Shown here one piece after another: positions 1 through 9,183 of a stretch of DNA of 64,000 nucleotides (the first letter of the stretch is position 1; each line of letters opens with the position of its first letter). The stretch covers positions 1 through 64,000 of the forward strand of contig NZ_JHEP02000013.1 in NCBI RefSeq assembly GCF_000657795.2, read 5' to 3'. Made by a program: the position numbers and the translations under genes. Source of the DNA: Bordetella pseudohinzii (lineage in GTDB: Bacteria; Pseudomonadota; Gammaproteobacteria; Burkholderiales; Burkholderiaceae_B). The notes under the pieces are model-generated. The model did no database searches and was not told the DNA's origin. It was given only the letters and a program-made list of their open reading frames with translations.

Positions 1-26
1 CCCCCCCCCCCCCCCCCGCAGTCTGG

Positions 27-1331
27 GTGCCCCCACTTGACGGCGGGGTGCACCCTTGCTTCGCGTTCAGTCCGAATGCGCACCTAGCAGAGCTCGGCCC
101 CGTGCAAAGAGAACAGAGCAATTCACCACCCGCCTCCTCCTTTTTTGTCGTGCTATTAGCCGGTGTGAGCGTGGCGCTGCACATCGGAAAGCTACCGCCT
201 GCCGTGGCCGTGCTCCAGGAGCAACTACAAATATCGCTGGTGCAGGCGGGATTTCTTCTCTCTGCGATACAGCTCGCCGGAATGTGTCTGGGAATGGTTG
301 TCGGCCTGAGTGCTGACCGGTGGGGCCTCAAGCGGAGCATGATTGCCGGGCTGGTTGTCGTGGGACTAGCCAGTATCGTGGGAAGCGTGACTACAGAGTT
401 CGCAGCGCTCCTTTCCTTAAGGGCTCTTGAAGGCTTCGGGCTGCTGCTGGTTGCCATGCCGGCACCTAGTTTGATTCGGCGATTTACTGCGCCAAATGCA
501 TTACCCGCACGCATGGGGTGGTGGAGCGCGTACGTGCCTATCGGAAGCGCGACGGCGCTTCTGGTCGGCCCGTGGGTAATCCAATGGGCTGGGTGGAAAA
601 TTTGGTGGGCAGGCCTGGGCATCCTATGCCTAGCAGTTTCCGTCGCCGTACACAGGATCGTCCCCACCGATACTCGCCTCGCCCCACAACTTTTGTCCGG
701 CGCTTCCCAGGCGATGAAAGATTTGGTGGGCGGCGTACTGCTAAGCGCAGGACCTTGGCTCCTAGCGGCGAGCTTCATGCTCTATTCAGCCCAGTGGATG
801 AGCGTTCTGGGATTTCTGCCCTCAGTCTATTCCCAGGCCGGGCTTCGTCCCGAACTAGCCGGGGCGCTGACCGCGGTCGTCGCCGCCGTAAACATAATCG
901 GGAACGTCACGTCAGGACGACTGCTTCAGGGTGGCTGGCCCCCTCGCCGTTGCCTACAAATCGGCTTCCTAGGCATGGGCGTGGGCAGCGCCCTAGCCTA
1001 CATGGAGATTCAAGGGGCGCCGCTCTTACCGGCTCCCGCGCGATTCTTCGCTATAGTCTGCTTCTCTGCTGTCGGCGGTATGATTCCTAGCAGTCTCTTC
1101 AACGCGGCGATCCGACTTTCTCCGTCCACCAAAATGGTTTCAGCTACCGTCGGCTGGATGCAGCAGCTATCCTGCGTCGGGCAGTTCTTCGGGCCACCAG
1201 CCGTCGCAGCCATCGCAACGGTATCCGGGGGCTGGCAGGCCACGTGGATCGTCACCGCGAGCCTTTGTGGTATCGGTGCTGCCTTGGCGATGGAGATACA
1301 GAAGCGATGGTCCACCGCAGTGCCGGCATAG
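27..1331 (+). CDS. MFS transporter, CynX/NimT-like
   Basis: A 434-residue polytopic membrane protein with about 12 hydrophobic segments, so probably an inner-membrane secondary transporter of the major facilitator superfamily. After the second membrane segment there is a motif-A-like stretch (GLSADRWGLKRS). The overall character resembles CynX-type MFS permeases; no substrate can be assigned. The start is uncertain. GTG at 27 is used here, but the frame stays open to the left edge of the window, so the gene could be truncated. GTG at 102 is an alternative that removes most of the hydrophilic leader. The gene converges on the Crp-type regulator gene and has lower GC than the core beyond 14.6 kb. 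Confidence 0.75.
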   Translation: MPPLDGGVHPCFAFSPNAHLAELGPVQREQSNSPPASSFFVVLLAGVSVALHIGKLPPAVAVLQEQLQISLVQAGFLLSAIQLAGMCLGMVVGLSADRWGLKRSMIAGLVVVGLASIVGSVTTEFAALLSLRALEGFGLLLVAMPAPSLIRRFTAPNALPARMGWWSAYVPIGSATALLVGPWVIQWAGWKIWWAGLGILCLAVSVAVHRIVPTDTRLAPQLLSGASQAMKDLVGGVLLSAGPWLLAASFMLYSAQWMSVLGFLPSVYSQAGLRPELAGALTAVVAAVNIIGNVTSGRLLQGGWPPRRCLQIGFLGMGVGSALAYMEIQGAPLLPAPARFFAIVCFSAVGGMIPSSLFNAAIRLSPSTKMVSATVGWMQQLSCVGQFFGPPAVAAIATVSGGWQATWIVTASLCGIGAALAMEIQKRWSTAVPA

Positions 1332-1464
1332 GTAATTGGACTAGCGATCGAATCGGGCGCGGCCTTCGATTTATCCTAGAGCGCGGCAGCCAATCATGAG
1401 ACTTGAATGGGTCAATTATCAGTGCTGAACTACGTGCGATACATAGACCGGCCGTGCGCTCTCG

Positions 1465-2154
1465 TCAAGGGCGCTTTGAAAACGCCTGCATCAAGCGGTC
1501 CATGTCCGGAACTACGATTCGATGATCGGCGAAAAAGATGTCTCCGTGTTCCCGCAGGCGCTTTAGGACGCGGGTGACAGTGACGCGTGTAGTACCTGTC
1601 AACGATGCCATCTGCTTGTGCGTCAGCGACACACCGATTCTCACGCCGTCCAGTTCACAGGTGCCGTACTGCTCCGCCAGGCGATGCAGTAATTCTGCAA
1701 TTCTCGCCTCGGGCTTCAAGGAAGCCAAGTAATGCGCGCGCACCGCAATGATTCGCTGTTTGCGAGATGTGATGCGCAAGAGGGCAACAGCGATGTCAGG
1801 CCTTTCGCGAAAGGCAGACACTATCGTCTCGGCGGAATAAGAGATAACTTCGACCTCGTCGACGGCGTAAGCCGATGTGAAACACCGTTCACCGTCAAAT
1901 GCAGCTGCCTCACCACAGACAGCCCGTCGTCCCATCATTTCCATGGTGAACTCAGTCCCGTCCTCCCGATTCGAGGAAATGAGCACGTGTCCGCGAAGTA
2001 TGAGGAAAAGGTGATGGTTGTATTCACCTTGGCAGTACAGATATTCACCCTTCTTGTAGACGCGGCGAACCCCAAGGTTCATCGCTTGCAGGAGGGGGCC
2101 TATTGCCTCGTCTTCGAGATGCCACGTTTCTACGCAGCGAGACCGTTTCACCAT
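1465..2154 (-). CDS. Crp/Fnr-family transcriptional regulator
   Basis: A 229-residue protein with a cyclic-nucleotide-binding-like beta-roll (about residues 15-130), a long dimerisation helix and a C-terminal winged helix-turn-helix at about 174-202 (LTHKQMASLTGTTRVTVTRV). It lacks the N-terminal cysteine cluster of true FNR, so oxygen sensing by an iron-sulfur cluster is not supported. The gene follows the RidA-like gene by about 20 bp on the same strand and is probably co-transcribed. It may sense a metabolite connected with that gene, but the ligand is unknown. Confidence 0.85.
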   Translation of the reverse strand: MVKRSRCVETWHLEDEAIGPLLQAMNLGVRRVYKKGEYLYCQGEYNHHLFLILRGHVLISSNREDGTEFTMEMMGRRAVCGEAAAFDGERCFTSAYAVDEVEVISYSAETIVSAFRERPDIAVALLRITSRKQRIIAVRAHYLASLKPEARIAELLHRLAEQYGTCELDGVRIGVSLTHKQMASLTGTTRVTVTRVLKRLREHGDIFFADHRIVVPDMDRLMQAFSKRP

Positions 2155-2174
2155 GGTTTGGAATAGTCGCCTGC

Positions 2175-2585
2175 CTACCTCACCGCAGCAACCGCCTTGA
2201 TCTCAATGAGCAGGTTCGGGCGAGCGAGAGAGGCTACGCCGAGGATAGTCCAGGCGGGGAAATCCGTTTTGATAAAGCGCTCCTTGATCTCGCGGAAGGA
2301 TCCCAGTTGCTCATCGATGCGCACGTGATAAGACACCAACTCGACCAAGTCCTGGAAGCCAAGCCCTTCATGCTGCAAGATTGCGCCGAGACGCTTAAAA
2401 GCCAACTCGATCTGTTCTTCCGCACTGTCGGGGATAGTGCCATCGGGCCGGATTCCCACCTGGCCGGCGATAAAGACAAGGCCGCCCGCTCGCACAGCCG
2501 GCGAGTACTGGAAGAGGTCAAACACCTTATTACCGCCAAAGGTAGGGTCTTCTTCCGGGAGACGAAGGCGTTGAATTGTGCTCAT
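2175..2585 (-). CDS. RidA/YjgF-family protein lacking the canonical arginine
   Basis: A 136-residue protein of the RidA (YjgF/YER057c/UK114) family, small trimeric proteins that in the archetype hydrolyse reactive enamine/imine intermediates. The ATG at 2585 is preferred over an upstream in-frame TTG because GGAG lies 9 bases before it and overlaps the TTG. The C-terminal motif, normally PAR followed by a hydrophobic strand, reads FPAWTILGVASL here, so the substrate-carboxylate-binding arginine (Arg105 of RidA) is replaced by Trp. That places it among Rid subfamilies not expected to have classical imine deaminase activity. It is the first gene of a two-gene unit with the Crp-type regulator. 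Confidence 0.85.
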   Translation of the reverse strand: MSTIQRLRLPEEDPTFGGNKVFDLFQYSPAVRAGGLVFIAGQVGIRPDGTIPDSAEEQIELAFKRLGAILQHEGLGFQDLVELVSYHVRIDEQLGSFREIKERFIKTDFPAWTILGVASLARPNLLIEIKAVAAVR

Positions 2586-3016
2586 ACAGTGGTTCTCCAA
2601 AGTGATACGACCCGCACCATGCGGCGCCGGTAACCCAGCAAATTTAGGGCATCAGCACGGAAAAATCTGTATACGGCGATACAAGGGTTCCCATCCATTT
2701 GGGTCCCGTCGATCAGCGCGGCCCAGTCGTGCTACAAGGGCATCCTTATCATTTCAATGGAGAATACCTAGCGCCCGGGTGCGGACGCGCCTCAAGATTT
2801 TGCACTCTTAAAGACATGTGGAACAGGGAGCGCGGACCAGTTAGGTTCTTCGATGATCCTTGCCGCTCTGTGTCGTTGAATGACATTTGTCCGAAATTCT
2901 CACGACTGGCATACATTGACCACGAAAGGCCAATGACCAATGCACATTGTGCTATAGATCGTGCGAATTGCACTCCACAGACGATTTAGATATGCGAAAT
3001 AGGGGATGCGTTCAGT
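2586..3016. other. intergenic region upstream of the ridA-like gene
   Basis: A stretch of 431 bp without a convincing gene, between the ridA-like gene and the stop of the nuclease-like gene. It contains a partly palindromic TTGACC-N6-GGCCAA at 2916-2933, reminiscent of Crp/Fnr-type operators (TTG...CAA). It lies over 300 bp from the ridA start, so its role is doubtful. Nothing else was recognised. Confidence 0.4.
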
Positions 3017-4390
3017 TCAAGCGTCCGGTGGCGATGGCTGATAGGAGAAGCAGTCTCGCGCGTGCTCCCAGTCTTCAGGCGGCGCGGTAATGAGGCCTAC
3101 TGAGTGTGGACCGATCTCATCCAACTTGGCCCGGGCGCCGTCGATCAGACGCATGCTCTCATCCACGAATGATGTGAGGGACTCGAACTCGCAGGCGATG
3201 CGCAAAAAACGCTGCTCGCTGACCCGATAGACACCTTTCATGAGATCGGCCGGGTCGTAGCACATTTGAAGAGCATGGTCGCCGTCCATCAGCACAATAA
3301 CGTGCATTCCCTTGCTGGCGAAAAGGGACTTTACGATGGCCATATCCACAAGCACTACGATCGTCACCAGGCCTTGCATAAAAAGCCAGGAATTGGTTGG
3401 AGACAGAGAAAGCGTGAAAGGATAAGCTGGCAGCCAATTGGGACTGGGGGTGAGCTGGACCGCCAGCATTTGCGGTTGGGAATAGGACGCTACCGCTGCG
3501 GTCAGCTTCTCCTCTAGATCGGCCGCCGGCCGACAAGCGATGTAGCGCAAGCCAAGTTCGGGCGCAACACTAGCCATGCCGTCATCAAAAGCTCGCGTCA
3601 CGCATGCGTTGATATCATTGTGATAACGGGTGGAGGTCTGGTCCAGGGCGATGCGCTTGAAATTAATAAGTCCGCGAAAACTCGACGCCCCGTCATTGGC
3701 GTAGAAGTCGCCAAGCTCCTGGAGTTGGCTGTACTGCCGCTGGGCCCGTGGCCCCCGCGCGCGGGATGACTTGAACTCCACGGGTACCGGGTCCTCCCCC
3801 GCAAGCGCACAGACATCGCCGTGTCGGATGATGTTGGTCAGATCGCACAGTACGACCGGCACACCCATTTGAATGCCTAGGCACAGCGCCCGATACTCCC
3901 GGCGAAAGCCTGCCTTCCCGGAGATTGTTCCGGCATCTTGTTTGATGCGGTGCTCGCTGTCATAGAGTAGATGTTTCAGCGCCTGTTGCGACTGATATAC
4001 CGATGCAATGCCATCCCCAAAACAGCGCCAAAGGAACATAAGCTGGCGTATCTCTCTGATGCGGCTGTCGATAGCCGCGATGCCCGCCCTGAGCAGCCTC
4101 GCCTCGTCTCTTGGTAGTCGACTTGATGCCATCATTCGCTTGCCTTTGCTCCGAGCGAGCCGCAAGCGCGAGACGCGCCGTTCGCACTGCACAATACGGC
4201 GGATCAACATACGCTGAAGCGCGAGCACCGCAACCAGTCGCTTAGGATCTGCTTGGATGGCACTCAACAGGAGACATGCTTCCGCAAGTCTGGTTCGCTC
4301 ATGCGGAAATCTCATGGGGCCCACTTCCAGAGCTGCCTCTGTTTCCAAAAAAATTGGGTTCTGCACTGCTTGGCGCCAGAAGTCCGTCAT
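3017..4390 (-). CDS. hypothetical protein with predicted PD-(D/E)XK nuclease motif
   Basis: A 457-residue protein from the ATG at 4390, chosen because GGGAG lies 5 bases upstream; an upstream in-frame TTG at 4438 has no ribosome binding site. I do not recognise a named family. The N-terminal third is helix-rich and basic. Residues 165-235 fit the layout of a PD-(D/E)XK nuclease core: Glu165 on a helix, an Asp in RHGDVCAL (Asp192), then a hydrophobic strand ending in EFKSS (Glu205, Lys207), followed by a Gln-rich helix (RAQRQYSQLQEL). This is a motif reading, not a database result. It lies next to and divergent from the SIR2 protein gene, which suggests a defence role. Confidence 0.6.
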   Translation of the reverse strand: MTDFWRQAVQNPIFLETEAALEVGPMRFPHERTRLAEACLLLSAIQADPKRLVAVLALQRMLIRRIVQCERRVSRLRLARSKGKRMMASSRLPRDEARLLRAGIAAIDSRIREIRQLMFLWRCFGDGIASVYQSQQALKHLLYDSEHRIKQDAGTISGKAGFRREYRALCLGIQMGVPVVLCDLTNIIRHGDVCALAGEDPVPVEFKSSRARGPRAQRQYSQLQELGDFYANDGASSFRGLINFKRIALDQTSTRYHNDINACVTRAFDDGMASVAPELGLRYIACRPAADLEEKLTAAVASYSQPQMLAVQLTPSPNWLPAYPFTLSLSPTNSWLFMQGLVTIVVLVDMAIVKSLFASKGMHVIVLMDGDHALQMCYDPADLMKGVYRVSEQRFLRIACEFESLTSFVDESMRLIDGARAKLDEIGPHSVGLITAPPEDWEHARDCFSYQPSPPDA

Positions 4391-5126
4391 CAATGCTCCC
4401 GGGATTTCAGTTACAGCATGATAAGCCGAGCTGGTCAAGAGAACTCGCGGACGCGGGTTGGCAGTCGTAACTCAGCCCCCGTGTAGCCGGCCGGCCGGGC
4501 CATTCTTCCGTGGCATCCCCACCTCTTTGCCGCGCTGACTGCTTTCGCGGCGTTACCGTACATACATGAAGGAATGTACGGTACTTGGGGTTAACAGATA
4601 CAACCGTACCTGCCCTGACCGGTGCCACCGGAGGAAACTTCCAGAGTGAAGAACGCCTCCTGGATTGTTCGTTGAGTCTTAGTGCCTCACAATTTAACTA
4701 ACGGCACCGGCGCTTTCCTCAGGCACCTAGCAAAGGGAAATACCCGAACACTGGCCACGCCTTAATCGAAGAAGCCGTCCATCTCTCACTGGCGCATCTC
4801 GCCTGGTAGGAATTCTTAAGGCCGACATGTCCCGCGTGCCCGTTAAAAGCGCAGACGACTCGACGGATAAGTTGCGCCACGTTCGACTCCGTTGCTCGCA
4901 ACGAAAATCAGATCTTTATTCCCCGATTTAACGATTCTGGGATAGGTCAAAATGATCGTGTCGACCAATGACAAACCCGGCCGATGCAATCGCGATTGCA
5001 CTCCTGCCCCCAAACGCAAGAGTTGTCGCCACCCCGAATTGTCGCCACATCATCCAGATTTATAAGAACGCCGGATAATACGACCTGTAGCCATGCAGGC
5101 CCAGTCCACCTTTAGAAGAGGCATAA
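4391..5126. promoter_or_regulatory. divergent intergenic region with ACCGTAC inverted repeat
   Basis: A 736-bp gap between the divergently transcribed nuclease-like and SIR2 genes, so it should hold both promoters. It contains a 9-bp perfect inverted repeat, ACCGTACAT (4555-4563) and ATGTACGGT (4574-4582) with a 10-bp spacer. A third half-site, ACCGTAC, is at 4603-4609. The arrangement looks like an operator for a dimeric regulator, though none is encoded beside it. No other gene or RNA was recognised. Confidence 0.45.
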
Positions 5127-8100
5127 GTGCAGTTCGTCACCAACGGTCCCGATATCCCTGATGCTCTCTTGCAAGCACACGAAGAAGGTCGTGTAGTGTT
5201 TTTCTGCGGGGCAGGCATTTCTTATCCCGCGGGACTACCTGGCTTCGAAGGCTTGGTGGAGAGAATATATAAACTAACTGGGACGGTTCACTCCGATATT
5301 GAAAGAGATGCACTAGACCGCAAGCAATTCGATGCAGCGCTCGATCTGCTGGAACGGCGGTTGCCCGGGCAGCGCTTAGCCCTCCGCACAGCACTGGCTC
5401 AGGCGCTCAAGCCCAACCTTCGTCTCAGGGGGGCCGTCGAAACACAGATCGCCTTATTGCGGTTAGCACGGGGTCGTGATGGGGCACTGCGCCTAGTAAC
5501 CACCAACTTTGACCGCGTTTTTCATTCGGCCGCGAAACGAACGAACCAAAAGTTCCAATCTTACGCGGCTCCTATGCTGCCGATTCCGAAAAAAAGCCGA
5601 TGGGACGGAATTGTCTACCTGCATGGCCTATTACCGGAAAAGCCCGACGAGACATCCTTGAACCGGCTAGTCATTACGAGCGGCGACTTCGGCTTTGCAT
5701 ACCTAACGGAACGTTGGGCTGCTCGCTTCGTGAGCGAACTATTTCGAAATTTCGTGGTTTGCTTCGTAGGCTACAGCATCAACGATCCAGTGTTGCGCTA
5801 CATGATGGACGCATTGGCAGCCGATCGAATACTGGGCGAGATCTCCCCGCAGGCCTGGGCTCTCGGCGATTGCCAGCCGGGGCAGGAGCGAAAGAAGACC
5901 ATAGAGTGGGAGGCGAAAGGCGTAACACCAATCCTCTACACCGTTCCCACAGGGAGTAACGACCATTCGGCGCTGCACGGAACTATGCGCGCCTGGGCAG
6001 ACACTTATCGTGATGGGGTAGAAGGCAAAGAGGCAATCATTGTGAAACACGCGCTGGCACGGCCCCAGGACAGCACAAGCCAGGACGATTTTGTGGGGCG
6101 TATGCTCTGGGCTTTGTCGGACAAATCGGGCCTACCGGCCAAGCAATTCGCCGACTTCAACCCGGCACCATCACTCGATTGGTTATTAGGGCCGTTCGCA
6201 CATGAGTGTTTCACTCACAGCGACCTTTCCCGATTTGGCGTTCCCGCCCGCACCGATGTTGATCCTAAATTGCGGTTCAGTTTAGTGCGACGGCCCGCCC
6301 CCTACGACTGTGCCCCTCCCATGGTATTGACATCGGTATCCGTAGCCGGAAGCCAGTGGGACGGCATCATGTCGCATTTGGCTCGCTGGCTAGTCAGACA
6401 CCTCGATGACCCGCGGTTGATCATTTGGATTGCAGAACATGGAGGACAAGTTGGAGACCGCTGGGCATTGATGCTAGATAACGAGCTGGATCGCATTGCC
6501 TCATTGGAACGTGAAGGGAAAATAGCCGAGCTGGACGCGATCCGCATGCACGCTCCCAGATCAATTCCACGAACTTCCATGCGCAGATTGTGGCGCCTGC
6601 TGCTCAGCGGTCGAGTTAAAACTATGCGGTCCTTGCCAAGTCTTCATCGCTGGGTAGGGCGCCTGAAGCGCGAGGGTTTAAGTACCACATTGCGCCTAGA
6701 ATTGCGCGAACTCCTCGCACCCAAAGTGATTCTTAGGCAGCCGTTCCGCTGGCGTGATGAAGAAGCGGCTGGCCCAGATGATCCTACTCCAATCAGACAG
6801 CTAGTCGAGTGGGAACTCGCGCTGACCAATGATCATGTGCAGTCCACATTGCGCGACCTTGAAAGTGAAGCGTGGGGGGCCGCGTTGCCGCAACTCCTTG
6901 CTGATTTCCAGCAACTATTGTGTGACGCACTCGACCTGCTGGGCGAGCTGAACGAGGCCAACGAACGTAGCGATCGATCTCACTGGGATTTGCCATCAAT
7001 CGAACCACATTGGCAGAACCGAGGTTTTCGAGAGTGGGTCAGCCTAATCGAATTGTTGCGCGATTCGTGGCAGGCGGTTCGCGAGCTAGATAACACACGC
7101 GCATCGCTTATCGCACAAAGCTGGTTCGACTTACCGTACCCCACCTTTAAGCGCTTGGCACTTTTTGCCGCAAGCAAAGATAATTGCATACAGCCTGAAC
7201 AATGGGCGCGCTGGCTCCTGTCGGAAGAGGCGTGGTGGCTATGGTCCACGGATACAGGGCGCGAGGTATATAGGCTGCTGGTATTGCAGGGAAACCGGTT
7301 ACCCAAAGCCTCTCAAGCACGCTTGGAAAAGGTCATTCTAGCTGGTCCACCACGCAAGATGTATCGGGACGGCCTGGAAAAAGATGACTGGCGCAGTATC
7401 GCGGACCGCGCTATCTGGCTGCATCTCGCCAAACTTAGCTCATCCGGACTCGCGTTGGGCGCGCGTGCCGCGTTGCGACTGGAAAAATTGTCTCGCGATT
7501 ATCCAGACTGGCAATTAGCCTCGAACGAACGCGACGAGTTCTCACATTGGATGAGCGGAACGGGCGATCCAGATTTCGAAGATGGCCGATACGTTGACAT
7601 AGCTCCGCGCAAAAGAAGCGATCTGGTCGAATGGCTTAAACGATCACCTGCAGAAAATTCACCATTCCATGACGATACTTGGCGCGAAGTTTGCCGCACA
7701 CGCTTCTTTCACTGCCTGCTGGCATTGTGGGATCTTGCGCAAGACGACGTATGGCCTGCGAGTCGATGGCGTGAGGCCATGCAAGTTTGGGCGGAAGATG
7801 GCGTGGTGCGCCGCGCATGGCGATATGCTGCTCCATTGGTTCGCACAATGCCTGAAGCTGTCCTTCAAGACGTAGGCCACGCCGCATCGTGGTGGATCGA
7901 GGCCTCTTCCAAGTCTCTGGACTTACACGAAGACATCCTCATGGACCTTAGCCATCGCGTGCTTTCGTTGCCGCTTAAAGCAGATATCGGCCACCGTGTA
8001 GTCCATCGCGGCGTCGAAACTTACGACCCCGTGGGCGCAGCGATCAACCACCCTGTTGGCCACGTCACACAAGCTTTAATGAACGTTTGGTTTAAGCGAA

Positions 8101-8960
8101 ACCCGAGCGACGACGACCTGCTTCCGCCCGACCTTAAATCTACGTTCACGGCTCTGTGTGATGTTCGAATAGACCGATTTCGTCATGGGCGGGTGCTACT
8201 AGGATCGCAGCTAATTGCCTTTTTTCGTGTAGACCGTCTTTGGACTGAACAACACCTATTGCCGCTGTTCGCGTGGAACGAGCCCGATGAAGCAAAGGCG
8301 GTTTGGGAAGGATTCCTTTGGTCTCCGCGTCTGTACCAACCTTTGTTGGCTTCATTCAAGTCGCAGTTCTTGGCCACTGCACACCATTATGACGAGCTTG
8401 GCGAACACCGCCAACAGTTTGCAGCCCTACTGACCTACGCAGCTCTGGGTCCCACCCAAGGATATACCGAGGAGGATTTCCGCGGGGCGATTGGAGTACT
8501 ACCACAAGAAGGACTTGAAGAGTCTGCGCAGGCTCTTTATCAGGCTCTCGAGGGCGCCGGAGACCAGCGTGAGGACTATTGGGCACACCGAGCAAAGCCT
8601 TTTTGGCAAAAAATCTGGCCAAAATCGCGCGAGTTCGCCACCCCTCGAATAGCAGAGTCACTGACACGGCTCGTGATTGCTGCCAGAGACGCTTTCCCCG
8701 ATGCACTAGCTGAGGTACTTGCCTGGCTTCAGCGTATTGAACATTCGCACTTCATCGTGGAAAGGCTCTACAGCTCAAAATTGTGTAGTCGCTACCCGAT
8801 GGATGCGCTAGCGCTACTAAGCGCCGTAATGGACGATCGCCAATGGATACCGCAGAAATTAGCTCTGTGCTTAGACCAAATCGCTGACTCCGCCCCGCAG
8901 ATTTCTCAAAACACGAACTATGTAAAACTCCGCGAGCTCTCTCGCGCCCGGAGCATGTAA
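5127..8960 (+). CDS. large SIR2-domain protein, candidate anti-phage defence sirtuin (Dsr1-like)
   Basis: A 1277-residue protein. The N-terminal ~230 residues form a SIR2-like NAD-binding/hydrolysing domain: FFCGAGIS (GAG at 28-30), TTNFD (125-129), YLHG (His166) and GYSIND (215-220), which are the usual positions of the NAD-site Asn/Asp and the catalytic His. The remaining ~1000 residues are helical, rich in Trp, Arg and Leu, with no motif I can name. They may be the sensor/oligomerisation part seen in long defence sirtuins such as Dsr1; the Dsr1 link is inference from architecture and size. The start is GTG at 5127 with an AGAAGAGG site upstream. Known relatives deplete NAD on phage infection. 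It is convergent with the helicase gene and has low GC relative to the core. Confidence 0.75.
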   Translation: MQFVTNGPDIPDALLQAHEEGRVVFFCGAGISYPAGLPGFEGLVERIYKLTGTVHSDIERDALDRKQFDAALDLLERRLPGQRLALRTALAQALKPNLRLRGAVETQIALLRLARGRDGALRLVTTNFDRVFHSAAKRTNQKFQSYAAPMLPIPKKSRWDGIVYLHGLLPEKPDETSLNRLVITSGDFGFAYLTERWAARFVSELFRNFVVCFVGYSINDPVLRYMMDALAADRILGEISPQAWALGDCQPGQERKKTIEWEAKGVTPILYTVPTGSNDHSALHGTMRAWADTYRDGVEGKEAIIVKHALARPQDSTSQDDFVGRMLWALSDKSGLPAKQFADFNPAPSLDWLLGPFAHECFTHSDLSRFGVPARTDVDPKLRFSLVRRPAPYDCAPPMVLTSVSVAGSQWDGIMSHLARWLVRHLDDPRLIIWIAEHGGQVGDRWALMLDNELDRIASLEREGKIAELDAIRMHAPRSIPRTSMRRLWRLLLSGRVKTMRSLPSLHRWVGRLKREGLSTTLRLELRELLAPKVILRQPFRWRDEEAAGPDDPTPIRQLVEWELALTNDHVQSTLRDLESEAWGAALPQLLADFQQLLCDALDLLGELNEANERSDRSHWDLPSIEPHWQNRGFREWVSLIELLRDSWQAVRELDNTRASLIAQSWFDLPYPTFKRLALFAASKDNCIQPEQWARWLLSEEAWWLWSTDTGREVYRLLVLQGNRLPKASQARLEKVILAGPPRKMYRDGLEKDDWRSIADRAIWLHLAKLSSSGLALGARAALRLEKLSRDYPDWQLASNERDEFSHWMSGTGDPDFEDGRYVDIAPRKRSDLVEWLKRSPAENSPFHDDTWREVCRTRFFHCLLALWDLAQDDVWPASRWREAMQVWAEDGVVRRAWRYAAPLVRTMPEAVLQDVGHAASWWIEASSKSLDLHEDILMDLSHRVLSLPLKADIGHRVVHRGVETYDPVGAAINHPVGHVTQALMNVWFKRNPSDDDLLPPDLKSTFTALCDVRIDRFRHGRVLLGSQLIAFFRVDRLWTEQHLLPLFAWNEPDEAKAVWEGFLWSPRLYQPLLASFKSQFLATAHHYDELGEHRQQFAALLTYAALGPTQGYTEEDFRGAIGVLPQEGLEESAQALYQALEGAGDQREDYWAHRAKPFWQKIWPKSREFATPRIAESLTRLVIAARDAFPDALAEVLAWLQRIEHSHFIVERLYSSKLCSRYPMDALALLSAVMDDRQWIPQKLALCLDQIADSAPQISQNTNYVKLRELSRARSM

Positions 8961-9183
8961 ATACGGTCGAGTTTTATTCAGTGTGCGAAGCGGAGAGCCG
9001 CTGGTCCGCCTGGTCATCGGCACCGCGAAGCACGGCAAAGCTCTCCCAGTACATTTGTTGCATTTGGGCCACCTTCGACGCGTTGCGAGCAGTTGTCCAA
9101 GTATGTTCAGAAACCCCTTCAGTGTTGCGCCCGCGCCCTTAAGCTCCCGTGACAAAGGCGGCCCCACCTGATGGAAGTGTCGG

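Noticed and set aside
1465-2154. FNR oxygen sensor
   Set aside because: The N-terminal cysteine cluster required for the iron-sulfur sensor is absent.
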